DNA of 64,000 nt. It comes from Notospermus geniculatus. Lineage: Eukaryota > Nemertea > Pilidiophora > Heteronemertea > Lineidae. The stretch is from assembly GCA_002633025.1 (NCBI GenBank), contig NMRB01000310.1, positions 164,971 through 228,970 of the forward strand. Reading direction: 5' to 3'. The translations under genes were made by a program, and so were the position numbers. The notes beneath the pieces were generated by a model, which saw only the letters and a program-made list of their open reading frames with translations, was not told the origin of the DNA and did not search any database. Below, one piece after another: positions 20,642 to 31,385 of the stretch. Each line of letters opens with the position of its first letter. The first letter of the stretch is position 1.

Positions 20642-22520
20642 CAATGTCAAATTTGATAATTTGAAATAACTCTGCCTGTGTAGAGGTAGAGGCATGATAT
20701 CAGACATACTTAGGTTACTGAGGATGCCCATATTAATTTCGATTATGCAATGACCTTGATGATCAGATACCAAAGTCAAGTTCAAGGTCAAGGTCAATCA
20801 CGGAATGAGTAATTGGCATGATATCAAGTTGGGCCTCATCGTCATCCATCAATCAATGTATCGTGAACTCTGACAATCTGATCTCCATCAATGTATCTGA
20901 TCTCTATCAATGTATCATTCATGTACCGGTAGAAACACCTGTACATCAGGAACCATAAGACATTTACAATGTCATCCTCTTCACTTCAGATTTCACAAGC
21001 GCCGTCATTTCGTGAGAGGGTGCATTGGCTTTATGGACAATGCACCCTCTAACTGTACTTTCCTCTGCATCAGATGAAATAAATAATGCCCCTGCGGGGC
21101 ACTCTATAGCATCTCGGCTTCTGTTTCTACATTGAATGTTTCTATTTTTGCAAATAACGTTTCGTCTACATTATCCAAACTGGGGTCATCCAAATTTCTA
21201 CCCCAAAATATAAGCCGTGGTTAGACTACATAAAATCCCCGGGTTTCTTGCGGTCACAACTGTGAATATTGCTGCGATTCAAGAAACCCCCCGTGTTTTC
21301 GTTAGTTCTTTACACGGCTACAGATGGCTTTCTTTGGATATATATTATTGCTACAGATGGGGCAGCCACTAAGTGACCTCGTTTTCACGCCTCCAACAAT
21401 GTTTGCCAATAGAGAAATGACTGAAGAGTCGGTGCGTGCAGCGCACCTGTCGCCGCGCTACTTAACTACAATGTAGTGGTGTCACCTCTCCCCAGGCTTT
21501 TCGTATACCGGTGCACGGGTTTGACACGGGTCTGAAAAAACACGCGTATTTTCAACAGGTGTAACCATACCTATAAACTGCGTCCTGGTTCCGATAACCC
21601 TGGGTTACATAACTTCCTCCTTATCTGTACCCCGATATTATGGAAAATATCGGGGTATATTAGGTCTCTGCTCAAATGTAAATGTAATGCTAATCTTTAA
21701 GAGTACTTACGCTCAGCACAGACTTCTAATTTCACCTTGAAAGACATTGACTTCCCCCGGTTCTGAAGGTTTAAGAAAAACTGACATAAAACACAGCAAG
21801 AAGTACAATACGTAAAATAGCTAGCCGTCACTACTGATTTTACCTTAAGAATTCTATCACAATTTTTCTCACACAGAGACATTGTAGTGCTATAGTTTTA
21901 CCAAACTGTGCATCTTGGACTACCAGGGGTTGTGACATCGCTCCGCCCTCCGACTATGCTCGCACAAACCCTTGACGAACTTCGCTGTGTTAAGCTGTTT
22001 CCAACCGGATGTTCCTGTTGTTAGTTTTCGTTTTTCATCATAGATCGTTAACATTTGCAGTAAACCTGAACATTTCTAAATACCACGTCAGTTTTTCTGT
22101 ACACTGTACTGTTTCTCTGGTTTAGAAAATTGGCGTTATTTTTGTTCAACAGCATAGTTCATGCGAGTAGTGGGTAAATCGCAATTGATAGAATGGCTGA
22201 CCATCCTCGTTCCTAATACTTTCCAACCATAAAATATACAGCGGTTGGTTTAATTGGCTTGTTGCCAACCTGGGAGCGAGGTTGGCTAACAAGTGTTCTG
22301 ATTGGTGCACCGCAACTTGAGGTGCGATAGAAACAGAATTCCTGGCAAAGTTCTCCATGGGTTTGTGCGTACGAAGTATGAGGTAGTACAGACACATGGT
22401 AGGCCATGATGCAAACTGTGCAGAGTGAAATGGTGCGACGCCGCTGAAAACATGGCGTGGATGAGTGTTTTTGAAAGAATAAATTTAAGTGTACAGTCTT
22501 TGAACAAAGTTTATCTCCAC
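20642..22520. other. non-coding stretch with repeat fragments
   Basis: 20648-20800 continues the repeat interrupted by the Ty3 element. A hairpin AGAGGGTGCATTG/CAATGCACCCTCT lies at 21015-21050. 21601-21690 repeats 8139-8230. ACCGGTAGAAACACCTGTAC near 20926 recurs at 56493. No gene seen. Confidence 0.5.
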
Positions 22521-22522
22521 CT

Positions 22523-24115
22523 GATACTTAAATACTCTACTTTCTCCATTGTCTGGTCACTCCAGGCAAAATCATAGCACCTCCTACTACTGACCAGGTG
22601 ACCTGAATTATAGTGTTACCTATTGTATCTTGGAATCCAATGGGATAGGGCCTACATGCACTTCTGGGAAGGTCGCCATGACTTGTGGTGTCATTTTTCC
22701 TGGTGCACCAAATGCCCGATAGAAAACGGCCTTTCTTTTGAAAGAAAATGAGTTGGTTGTCAGGCCTCGAATTTAACAAATTTCTCTCCAAGGCATTTTT
22801 TTTTCAAAATGCCTTGGTAAAAAATACTCTCCACAGCATTTTCAGCCCAATTTTTTACTCTCCACGGCATTTTTTTGCTGTGGTAGGAAGTGCTCTCCAA
22901 GGCATTCTATTGATTATCCTCCTTTGTTCATGGGGTGCCTCACTGTGGAATAAACATTTCCTGCATGTTTTATATGCCAGATTTTGTTCTTGTAATGTAT
23001 TGTTGCAGTAAGGCTGGAAATAAATTTGGGGGCCTTCTTGTGTAGCATTTTTCAATTTTGTGTGGCAACTTTTGTGCATTCTTTGAAAATGAAGAAATAA
23101 AATAAATGTCAAATGACTGTCAGGTCACTGGTGAAGTTTGTAGTCCAAGTGAATGTGTGAGCAGCTTCTGCCATTTTCAACCATGAAGGGTTAATTCGTC
23201 CTACGTAGCCTACACAAGGCGAAGCTAGGCCTTTGATAATATTCAAACATAGATTTATAGGCCTATTTCATCCGCCTCCCCACAAGTCAGAGCAGTAGCA
23301 GACGACATTCTGAATCAAAACTCCCGTCAGACATCAAAAGGATGCCGCGGGCCACTTGTGTTTATGACCCGTCAATCATTCAATTCCAAGAACTGCTGCG
23401 TTGGCCGTTGGCATTGACGACCGTCTGACTCATGGAACTTGCTGAATGTTTGATAAGACACCTGTAGGTCAACATACAATGAATCAGTACCAAGTTGAGG
23501 TGAGATGGAGTTCAGCGTTGACGATGTGCTGAATGAGAGATGCGCAGCTCACCACTCAGAAGCATGGTCGGCAGCGGGTTTTTAGCGCCAAACAGCTGAT
23601 GATATTGGTCTTACACTCACAGGGATTACTGATTGAGAGAATGTTTGGTTTGTATGAGGAAAGATTCGTTCACCACATGGGACTTTAGGCCTACTTGCAC
23701 ATTTCCAGCACCTCCTTGATATTTAGGCGGCAAAACGTTGCCGTGGTTTGAGCAAGCATTCCACAGCAAAAACGTTGCTGTCGGCGGCAAATGCCGTCGA
23801 TTGCCGTCGTGTAATTCGAGCCCTGGGTTGTGCAATTTGTTTTGGTGTACCCTTAGACTCAGAGAAGTGATCATGAAAATGACAATCTAGGCCTAAGAGA
23901 TGACTATAAAGAATTTTGACGTCGATTGAACTCAAATCAATGCACTTAATTCAGTTTTAGACTGGCACCTCATCACTGGAAATGTGATTAAAATTCAATA
24001 CAATCACACCACACATGTTGTTATGGACTATCCTGAATATTCATACCTGGGAGGTACTATGATTTTGCCTGGAGTGACCAGACAATGGAGAAAGTAGAGT
24101 ATTTCAAGTACGTGT
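22523..24115. repeat. 95-bp inverted repeat 1.4 kb apart
   Basis: TACTCTACTTTCTCCATTG through TCACTCCAGGCAAAATCATAG at 22533-22580 is repeated inverted at 24055-24103. The enclosed sequence includes the hAT-like element at 22761-23825. It may be the two ends of a larger foldback element. Confidence 0.6.
22761..23825. mobile_element. hAT-like non-autonomous element
   Basis: The left end CAGGCCTCGAATT and right end AATTCGAGCCCTG are inverted with one mismatch and lie exactly between two GGTTGT direct repeats (22755-22760, 23826-23831). The next 100 bases at each end contain internal palindromes (CCAAGGCATTTTTT with AAAATGCCTTGG; GGCAAAACGTTGCC). CAGRG-type termini are a hAT feature, though hAT usually duplicates 8 bp. 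No transposase frame. Confidence 0.55.
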
Positions 24116-24442
24116 ATTACTCGGCCAATTTTAACACGGTTTGTTCCACATGAAAGTATATCTTGTTGCTCATATTTCTGCATCAAAATATTGGATAGTT
24201 GGAAATATTGTAATTACGTAATACTTATCAGAAAAGAACATAAAAATCAACATTTTTATTACGTGATTTTTTTTGTGACTGTTGTTGCAGCTTTGATAGA
24301 GGCGAACCTTATAAAGACGTTGCGATTTTTAATATCAATATCTGTAGAGTGGTGGTTACTGAGATATTTGCATCAAAAGTTCGATAATTTAATAATTTCC
24401 AATTTTTCACAAAAATTTTATATCAGTTGGCAGAGCTCATCT

Positions 24443-24560
24443 AACAAGAGGCCCATGGGCCTGGCGCTCAGCTGACAGTTCACTTGAGGTGTAGTTGTAG
24501 GTGTAATGAAGCCTGCCAAAGGAGAGGTGGAACTGTAAACTGACTGGGTCCAATGGATTT
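24443..24560. repeat. dispersed repeat with AGGCCCATGGGCCT
   Basis: About 115 bp beginning ACAAGAGGCCCATGGGCCT is repeated in inverse orientation at 35135-35246. The palindromic AGGCCCATGGGCCT is at one end and a GGTGGAACTGTAAACTGACTG block at the other. Confidence 0.7.
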
Positions 24561-24598
24561 TATTATAGAAACGAAGAGAATGATACCTTGGCTCAACT

Positions 24599-24714
24599 GT
24601 GCCGACCGCACAGAAAGTCCGATAGTTCTTTCGGTGCCTATCGGCGGTGTAGTTAATGGGAAAATGCGTTATAACTAACTGCCGGTAGTACTATCGGACT
24701 TTCTTTGCGGTCAG
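24599..24714. mobile_element. foldback MITE inside a minisatellite
   Basis: GACCGCACAGAAAGTCCGAT and ATCGGACTTTCTTTGCGGTC are inverted. It interrupts the tandem repeat at CTCAACTG, where other repeat units read CTCAACTGGTCTTTAAG, so it is a later insertion. Confidence 0.7.
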
Positions 24715-24716
24715 CC

Positions 24717-25020
24717 CATGTCTTTAAGTAGGTCACTGGGTCGTGGAAGTAGGTCTGTTCAGACCTACATTTTATTAGCTTTAGTTTGATATCAAACATT
24801 ACTACCTTGGCTCAACTAGTCTTTAAGTAGGTCACTAGGCCATGGAAGTAGGTGAGTTTAAACGTACCCTTCATTACCTGAGTTTGATACAAAACATGAC
24901 TACCTTGGCTCAACTGGTCTTTAAGTAGGTCACTAGATCATGGAAGTAGGTCACTTCAAGCCTACACTTTATTATCTTTAGTTTGATACCAAACATGACT
25001 ACCTTGGCTCAACTGGTCTT
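24717..25020. repeat. three-copy minisatellite, about 100-bp unit
   Basis: CTTTAAGTAGGTCACT...CCTTGGCTCAACT repeats at about 24721, 24823 and 24919, with a partial unit before the MITE at 24570. Copies are clearly diverged. Confidence 0.75.
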
Positions 25021-25024
25021 AATA

Positions 25025-25075
25025 GAGCCTGACGAAGGCCTCGTTTTGGGGCCGAAAATTTGCAAGCTTTCTGGA
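25025..25075 (+). ncRNA. hammerhead-ribozyme-like core
   Basis: CTGACGA at 25029-25035 fits CUGANGA, GGCC...GGCC forms stem II, and GAAA follows at 25054. The downstream ATTTGCAAGCTTTCTGG is shared with the copy at 4880 (minus strand). Stems I and III are weak, so this may be a decayed copy. Confidence 0.35.
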
Positions 25076-25286
25076 AATTGACTTTCTGTTTATTATCATT
25101 TTGTGTGTCATTTTCTGTGCTCGTCTTTTCTTTGGATCTTTTGAAATATTTTGAAGGAATTTATTTTATCGTGTATGACGGGAAACATCGTCCCGTTTTG
25201 GTCGTATAGGAAAAGGTCCACATATAGGTTCTGTCCTATTTTTCTTGAACAATAAATGCTATGCGAAATAATAGACTCTATCACTC

Positions 25287-25496
25287 CAAAAGAGCGCAGC
25301 ACCTGACGCAGTCAGCGTCATGACGTCCCGCACATCATTTCTGAACGCATGACGCGACTTGAAAGAAAAATCTGGTTGTTTCAGCGATCATGACGTGGTG
25401 AAACAATCTGATTTTTTTTTCGTCTCACCTCGAGACATCATGAAATGACGTGCGGGACGTCGTGACGCTGACCCCGTCAGGTGCTGCGCTCTTTTG
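25287..25496. mobile_element. foldback MITE
   Basis: CAAAAGAGCGCAGCACCTGAC and its inverse bound 210 bp; arms also pair through GTCAGCGTCA and GACGTCCCGCAC. CpG-rich arms with an AT-rich centre. Confidence 0.8.
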
Positions 25497-25559
25497 CAAT
25501 GATATCCTCTATCCTCTATTCCTATCGGCAGATTATTGTACAACTGACGATTTAAGTCC

Positions 25560-25883
25560 ATTTGTCCGCATGTAATAGGTCAATCCTGCAAAAATATGGC
25601 CCCGGGTCATATTTTTCGTCACACACAATAACATTTAAGACGTTACTCCACTTAACAGTTTTCACTGTTAGAAGTTGCTGTATGGGAGAAAATCTTCAGT
25701 GGATATCGAAACGACAGTTACTTCCAATAGTGGAGAAAAATTCCAAGAATGGAGAAAAATTTTCGGAAGTTTGTCTCAGAAGTTATTGTTGTAAAGGGGA
25801 AGGATAACTGAAAGATGATGTCATATACAGGGTGTCCCAGAAAAAACGCAACGGTTAGGAAATTCGTGATTTTGGGGAAACCA
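25560..25883. other. non-coding stretch
   Basis: No gene seen. ACAGGGTGTCCCAGAAAAAA at 25827 resembles an IS630-type terminus, as at 62248. Confidence 0.4.
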
Positions 25884-25917
25884 AATACTGTATCCGATGT
25901 GTTTAGTGGCCGCGGCC
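25884..25917. repeat. 34-bp inverted repeat arm (partner 28714-28748)
   Basis: ATACTGTATCCGATGTGTTT through GTGGCCGCGG is the exact reverse complement of bases at 28717-28747. The arms enclose 2.8 kb containing both CCGGTGTAACG repeat copies and an N gap. Confidence 0.75.
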
Positions 25918-26356
25918 GGTGTAACGTTAATGAATGTACCCTGTTAGCCAGAGTCCGGCGGACTGGGAATGACGGCCGAAGGCCGTCATTCCCAGTCCTC
26001 CGGACTATGAATTATACGGACACTCTGTAACGTTACAACAGTAATGTCAACGGTTGTCCGCCCGTAAATCACCGTCCGACCATTGTTCAGGTCTGATAGG
26101 CCTTTGGCCTATTGTGAATCACAGTGAAGGCAGGTCAATAGATTTGGAATAAGGGGCAAATAAAATCGTGGTCCGAGCAGATCGCCCCAATAGCCTAGCT
26201 CACTAACAGTCACTCGTTCTCTCCTTTCAGATCACAGGTTCACCAGTTGCAGGTTCGAATCCCACAGCAAACCTTTACTCTTTCTTCGTTAATAAATCAT
26301 TTGCTCCGACATTTCAGGTATATCATAATCTTTAGGCACCACTCTGTTATGGTGAT
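25916..26356. repeat. CCGGTGTAACG repeat, copy A (empty site)
   Basis: It starts CCGGTGTAACGTTAATG, has a perfect hairpin of CTGGGAATGACGGCC and its inverse, and carries a tRNA-like block. Copy B at 26570 is nearly identical but contains a 409-bp insertion at the base corresponding to TAA 26028-26030. Copy A runs into the N gap at 26357. Confidence 0.85.
26171..26268 (+). repeat. tRNA-like sequence in copy A
   Basis: GGTTCGAATCC is a perfect B box; TAGCCTAGCTCACTAAC 60 bases before it could be a degenerate A box. The same block recurs in copy B (27235-27330). Probably a tRNA-derived repeat. Confidence 0.4.
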
Positions 26357-26455
26357 NNNNNNNNNNNNNNNNNNNNNNNNNNNNNNNNNNNNNNNNNNNN
26401 NNNNNNNNNNNNNNNNNNNNNNNNNNNNNNNNNNNNNNNNNNNNNNNNNNNNNNN
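26357..26455. other. assembly gap (99 N)
   Basis: Lies between two near-identical repeat copies, so the join may merge two haplotypes. Confidence 0.95.
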
Positions 26456-26682
26456 ACCGACAGGTGTCGGTCTGCTAAAATTGAATGGGTGGTGTGTCTA
26501 TAAATAGCATGGCCAGCGTTCAATATCGTAAGACGAATAATAGGTGTGGACAGAAAATTCAATGGATCCGGTGTAACGTTAATGAATGTACCCTGTTAGC
26601 CAGAGTCCGGCGGACTGGGAATGACGGCCGAAGGCCGTCATTCCCAGTCCTCCGGACTATGAATTATACGGACACTCTGTAA

Positions 26683-27091
26683 AGGCGGTGACAGACTGGT
26701 CCGCTCCGTGTGCGATACGTATCCGTCCAGCACGTGTCCGACACAGCAAAAAACGGAGGGCCGTGACAGACTAGTGCGACAAGTCTACATCACATGGTCA
26801 TTTTCGCCATTGTCGCCAATCAAGAAGGAAGCGATTCGTCCGCGACTCGGAACAAAAAGAACTGTCGAATTCAAAGAATTTTATAGGGATAATGTCCATA
26901 AAAGGTCAGCGTTGTGTGTCCGCAGTCCGTAAAAATCGCCCACCCGATTGATTCGGGGCGGATTGACGTGCCGTGTCGGATCGGATACGCACCAGTCTGT
27001 CACATCAAATGGAAATGAGTAGAAAGTGATTCAAGCGGAGCAACGGACCGGGTCGTATACGGATCGTATACGGACCAGTCTGTCACCGCCT
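26683..27091. mobile_element. foldback MITE with proven TAA target duplication
   Basis: Termini AGGCGGTGACAGACTGGTCC and the exact inverse at the right end bound 409 bp. It is flanked by TAA at 26680-26682 and 27092-27094, while the empty copy A has a single TAA at 26028-26030. The interior repeats the theme of CpG-rich words (CGTATCCG, CGGATCGTATACGG). The 3-bp TAA duplication is the PIF/Harbinger signature. Confidence 0.9.
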
Positions 27092-27234
27092 TAACGTTAC
27101 AACAGTAGTGTCAACGGTTGTCCGCCCGTAAATCACCGTCCGACCATTGTTCAGGTCTGATAGGCCTTTGGCCTATTGTGAGTCACAGCGAAGGCAAGTC
27201 AATAGATTTGGAATAAGGGGCAAATAAAATCGTG

Positions 27235-27330
27235 GTCCGAGCAGATCGCCCAAATAGGCTAGCTCACTAACGTCACTCGTTCTCTCCTTTCAGATCACAG
27301 GTTCACCAGTTGCAGGTTCGAATCCCACAG
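27235..27330 (+). repeat. tRNA-like sequence in copy B
   Basis: Second copy of the block at 26171, with the same perfect GGTTCGAATCC B box. Confidence 0.4.
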
Positions 27331-27440
27331 CAAACCTTTACTCTTTCTTCATTAATAAATCATTTGCTCCGACATTTCAGGTACATTATATCATCTCTGT
27401 TATGGTGATTATCTTCATGTTGGTCAAGTTTTGTAGACAT

Positions 27441-28820
27441 ATTTTTTTTAAAATTTTCTCAACTTCACAACGATGCGGAGAAGTATTTTTTTTTATTTTA
27501 GCCTAATTACCAATTCAAACTTCAGGAATGGCCATGTTTTCCGTATATCATGTAAATTTTTGCTGAATTCATCGTTCGTTGGGGGGGGGGGGGGGGTTCT
27601 GGATGCCTCTAATTTTAATCAACACGTACTGTGTTAAGGCCTAATAGCCTATATAAATTGAAATAATTCAAATAAAACGTGTGGAGATGTAGTTCAAGCT
27701 TTTAATTAGTTTTCTCCTGAAATCCTGAGAAGACTTGCACTTTAGAAGTGTTTGACATTGACCTCTGACCGTCCAGGTCATTGCGTAATGACTTGGACGA
27801 TCAGAGGTCAAGGTCAACTGTCCAGGTCATTGCGTAATCTGAAAGCTCATCCGTGATAACCTTGGTGTAGGTGAAGGTTTTAGGCTTCCATCATCACCAG
27901 GTTCTGACTTATCTCATGTTATCAAATTTGAATATCAAATCTCGCCATGATGTCAGCAAATATCATGTGACCGAGCAGGTGCAAACTGAAAATTTCAGTT
28001 GCAATAACATCCTTGGATGAGCTATGATGTTGTATTTACCAGTTTCAAGTCGCATACTGTGGTAGATCTCCCGATATGTTACCTAGGGGTAGGTCACATC
28101 CAGGTCTGTAGCTCCTGCAGGGACAAAGTTACAGTTGTGGCAGACTGAACAGACAGACGGACAGATACACAGACGGACACCATGACCAACACAGTATGGT
28201 TTCCGATACTAGAATCCGAAACCATAACAAGGTAAAGTTCAGCCGTGGGGATTCGATTTTGCATACTTGGATGAATCTGAACGGTACACGCAGTTCGGAC
28301 ATTCAGTGACAGCTCCAGGCATAAATCCCAGTCCTCCCCGGACAGCCATTTACAGCAAGCGGTTATAATTATCTGTCCGCCGGACTATGGTTTACACCAC
28401 CAAATTGTTACTGAGCGTCCGGCGGACGATCGATGACGGGTACACTCGTTTACGTTGCACCGGCCACCAAGTAGAACGCATAGGCGTAACAAAATTAATG
28501 CCCGTGGAGCGAAACTTCACAAAACCACATTGGTCAGATGTCCCATGTTGTTTTTCCTATCAATGAAACGCGATCCCCATCCCTAGGTAGTTGTCGAACA
28601 TGACCTTTGTAGGATTGCGTATCATTCACTACTACGCGGCCCCTTTTGTTGGATTGTATTTTATAACTTGCTGGGAACGTGTATAATTAAAAAATCAAGG
28701 CATGACGATCTTCTCGCCCGCGGCCACTAAACACATCGGATACAGTATCACAGCCATATAACATTGGCTTTTCTATTCTGCCGAGATGCCAATGGTCATT
28801 TGTGGACAAGACTGCCCTTT
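27441..28820. other. non-coding stretch with repeat fragments
   Basis: A run of 14 or so G lies at 27580. AGGTCA-rich inverted words (GACCTCTGACCGTCCAGGTC and inverse) lie at 27758-27835. The arm 28714-28748 pairs with 25884-25917. No gene seen. Confidence 0.45.
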
Positions 28821-28821
28821 T

Positions 28822-29134
28822 TAGCTCACCTCTGTGAGGTGAGCTTCCCCCATGGTGTGTCGTCCGTCGTCATCTGTCGTCCGTCGTCGTTAACAGGGGT
28901 GGCACGTTTCTAAACCGCTTGGGTTACAAACTTGCAATTTGGTGTACAGGTACCCTATGGTAAAAACTATCTCTGGACCAAAACTTAGCGCTGCTGCTTG
29001 TACACTCTGGCCTGTAGGGGGCGCTTTGTGAAAACCTTCTTTCGGTCATATCTCCTGAACGCTGTTAGCTAGAACCACGAAACTTTTATGGTGGGTTCCT
29101 ATGATGAGACTGCATCATATAAATCAAATATAAA
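28822..29134 (-). repeat. dispersed repeat R1, minus orientation
   Basis: TTTTTAGCTCACCTCTGTG, then GTCGTCCGTCGTC and GTTAACAGGGGTGGCACGTT, is the reverse of the repeat tail seen at 9600, 39710 and 44080 (CGACGACGACAGGTGAGCTAAAA). Confidence 0.6.
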
Positions 29135-29140
29135 AACAGT

Positions 29141-29557
29141 TTGTCAGTTGTGCATGATTTGAAATATGGGGTTCCACAAGGAAGCGTCCTTGGACCGCTT
29201 TTATTCTCCTGTTACACCCAACCATTGGCTAGTATCATGCAGGACCACGACGTGACCTCCCACTTTTATGCGGATGACACGCAAATCTGCCGGGCATTCA
29301 ATTTGACTTCAACGTCATCCTTTTCATGTGCCATCGGCACGGTAGAATCTTGTCTCAGTGAGGTCCGTCAGTGGATGGGCATTAACAGGTTGAAGTTGAA
29401 CGATTTAAAGACTGAGTTTCTTGTACTCGTTCCCCCTCGACAACGCAATTTACGAGCAAACAATGCCATCTTTCGGTTGGGTGATGCTGTAATTAGGCCG
29501 TCCACTAAAGCTCGTAACCTTGGTTTCATCTTTGACGACACAATGTCCTTTCATTAA
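29141..29557 (+). pseudogene. CR1/L2-type LINE reverse transcriptase fragment
   Basis: Open for 138 codons. It carries [21 protein letters not shown] (domain 4 region) and [10 protein letters not shown] with the YADD catalytic pair, followed by [11 protein letters not shown] and [14 protein letters not shown], all in the order of CR1/L2/Rex-type LINE ORF2. Endonuclease and the 5' half of RT are missing upstream, where R1 repeat sequence begins. Confidence 0.85.
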
Positions 29558-29631
29558 CAAATATCCAGTGTAGTGTCAGCAGGTTACTTTCATCTACGTA
29601 AAATTGCTTCCATGAAAAAGTACCTCCCAAA

Positions 29632-29761
29632 GGCTTCCTTTACATTGAAGTATACGGTATACGAATACGCCGGTGAACAATGGCTTCACGGTCGTGAATC
29701 CTCGGGAAGCCTTTGTTAATCGGTCTTTTCGTATACCGTATACTTCTATGTAACGGAAGCC
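29632..29761. mobile_element. foldback MITE inserted in the LINE
   Basis: GGCTTCCTTTACATTGAAGT and the inverse CTTCTATGTAACGGAAGCC bound 130 bp with GTATACGGTATAC inside each arm. Flanks are AAA and TAA. Removing the element plus three bases restores the LINE reading frame across the site, which supports a 3-bp duplication. Confidence 0.85.
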
Positions 29762-29837
29762 TAATGAACTTCTTGTTACCCTAACACATGCTTTTATCAC
29801 TTCAAGACTCGATTTTTGCAATGCTCTATAATTAGGT

Positions 29838-30005
29838 TTGCCAGAATACGAAATCTGCCGACTTCAGAAATTACACAACCAAGCAGCACGACTGGTTACG
29901 AACACTAAAAAGAGGGATCACATTACTCCTGTGCTCAGACAACTTCACTGGCTCCCTGTTGAGGCTAGCATCAAATTCAAAATTTTAATCTTTGATTTGA
30001 GAGCC
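29838..30005 (+). pseudogene. LINE ORF2 C-terminal fragment
   Basis: ICRLQKLHNQAARLVTN then LRQLHWLPVEASIKFKIL is the conserved C-terminal block of CR1/L2-type ORF2. Similarity ends near 30005, and the remainder of the domain resumes near 30745 (PRLWNQLP-type sequence in a shifted frame), so about 740 bp of foreign or scrambled DNA lies between. Confidence 0.8.
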
Positions 30006-30740
30006 GTGTCACGGCTGTTTGAGGCTTTTGAATCCTTCCATCGAAATGGTTTCATAACCTCTTTAGGTTCTTGACGATGAAGTAATATGTCTTACGTGTT
30101 TCTTTAGGTGTTTACATCGTTATGCGGCAATGAGAACGTTGCATCATTGCTTGCTTATTTGCATTTCAAACGACAAACTTTGTACACAATGGAAATTCCA
30201 TAGCTTTCTTTTGTATATCTAAGCGCACTGATATTAGAAATATCAGAAGTGCGAAATTTGATTTGATGACCGCATGCTTTAGACAAAATATCAGTGCATG
30301 CTTTCCTATCTTTCTATTTGCCAAATAACCATTTGTGAGGAAGCTATTGTGGTCAAAAAAAGTTAAGTACATCTTTCACCATGAAAGAATCATTGGAGTA
30401 GAAAACGAATGATACAGCATCATGGCTGAATGTGTACCAATCCACAATATCAACATACAAACTCGATCACGTTTGTGGATTTTCTGTTTTTTGCGCGCTC
30501 ATTTTGTAGAGGAATTCAAGACCTGCGCCTTGTTCTTATATAAGTCTCAGAAAGTGACGCGGTATTACTCGAACCGCAGTTAGTAATTGACAACAGGATG
30601 ATTAATTCACTTCGATGGAGGCCCAAACAGCTGTGGTGTATGGTGGTGGCCCTGCCTATCTTTAGCTGCCCCTCTTTCAAGCACAATGAAATACCAGGGC
30701 TGGAGCCGCACCTAGACTGGCACACTGCAAAGCCAGAAAG
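30006..30740. other. non-LINE insert within LINE remnant
   Basis: No gene seen. It separates two parts of the LINE C-terminus. No inverted ends were found. Confidence 0.4.
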
Positions 30741-30985
30741 AGGACAGCTGGTGATAGGGCCTACAGTGCCGGCGCCTCACGGCTCTGGAACCAACTCCCA
30801 TTGGCAGTTAGGCAATGCCATACAGTCAATAGTTTAAAAAAATGTCTCAAAACGTTTCTTTTTAATCAGTCATTCTAAATATTTTAATCACAATGGTTTA
30901 ATTTAGGTTTCTACATACATGTACATGTATATGTACTTTATGTAAAGCGCCACTGACAATTAAGTTTAAAGTGGCGCTATACAAA
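30741..30985 (+). pseudogene. LINE 3' end
   Basis: After the end of the ORF2 remnant, GTAAAGCGCCACTGACAATT and GTGGCGCTATACAAATTATT form a GGCGC hairpin leading into an ATT-rich tail. This is a recognised 3' arrangement of CR1/L2-type LINEs, where the tail is a short tandem repeat rather than poly(A). Confidence 0.75.
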
Positions 30986-31357
30986 TTATTATTATTGTTA
31001 TTGTTATTATTTATTGTTATTATTTATTGTTATTATTTATTGTTATTATTTATTGTTATTATTTATTGTTATTATTTATTGTTATTATTTATTGTTATTA
31101 TTTATTGTTATTATTTATTGTTATTATTTATTGCTATTATTTATTGCTATTATTTATTGTTATTATTTATTGCTATTATTTATTGCTATTATTTATTGCT
31201 ATTATTTATTGCTATTATTTATTGCTATTATTTATTGCTATTATTTATTGCTATTATTTATTGCTATTATTTATTGCTATTATTTATTGCTATTATTTAT
31301 TGCTATTATTTATTGCTATTATTTATTGCTATTATTTATTGTTGTTATTATTATAAT
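30986..31357 (+). repeat. 13-bp minisatellite at LINE tail
   Basis: TTATTGTTATTAT repeats about 27 times without interruption. Roughly the first ten units read GTT at the variable position and nearly all later units read GCT, with one GTT unit near 31157. It explains the long LLLLFIVIIYCYY frames, which are not genes. Confidence 0.95.
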
Positions 31358-31385
31358 AAATCCCGGGTTTTTTATTTGACCTACT

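Larger units (their letters stand above)
26570..27440. repeat. CCGGTGTAACG repeat, copy B (filled site)
   Basis: Same sequence as copy A from CCGGTGTAACG onward, with a MITE at 26683-27091. Similar inverted sequence GTTGCACCGG ends at 28472, so copy B may be one end of a 1.9 kb element. Confidence 0.8.
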
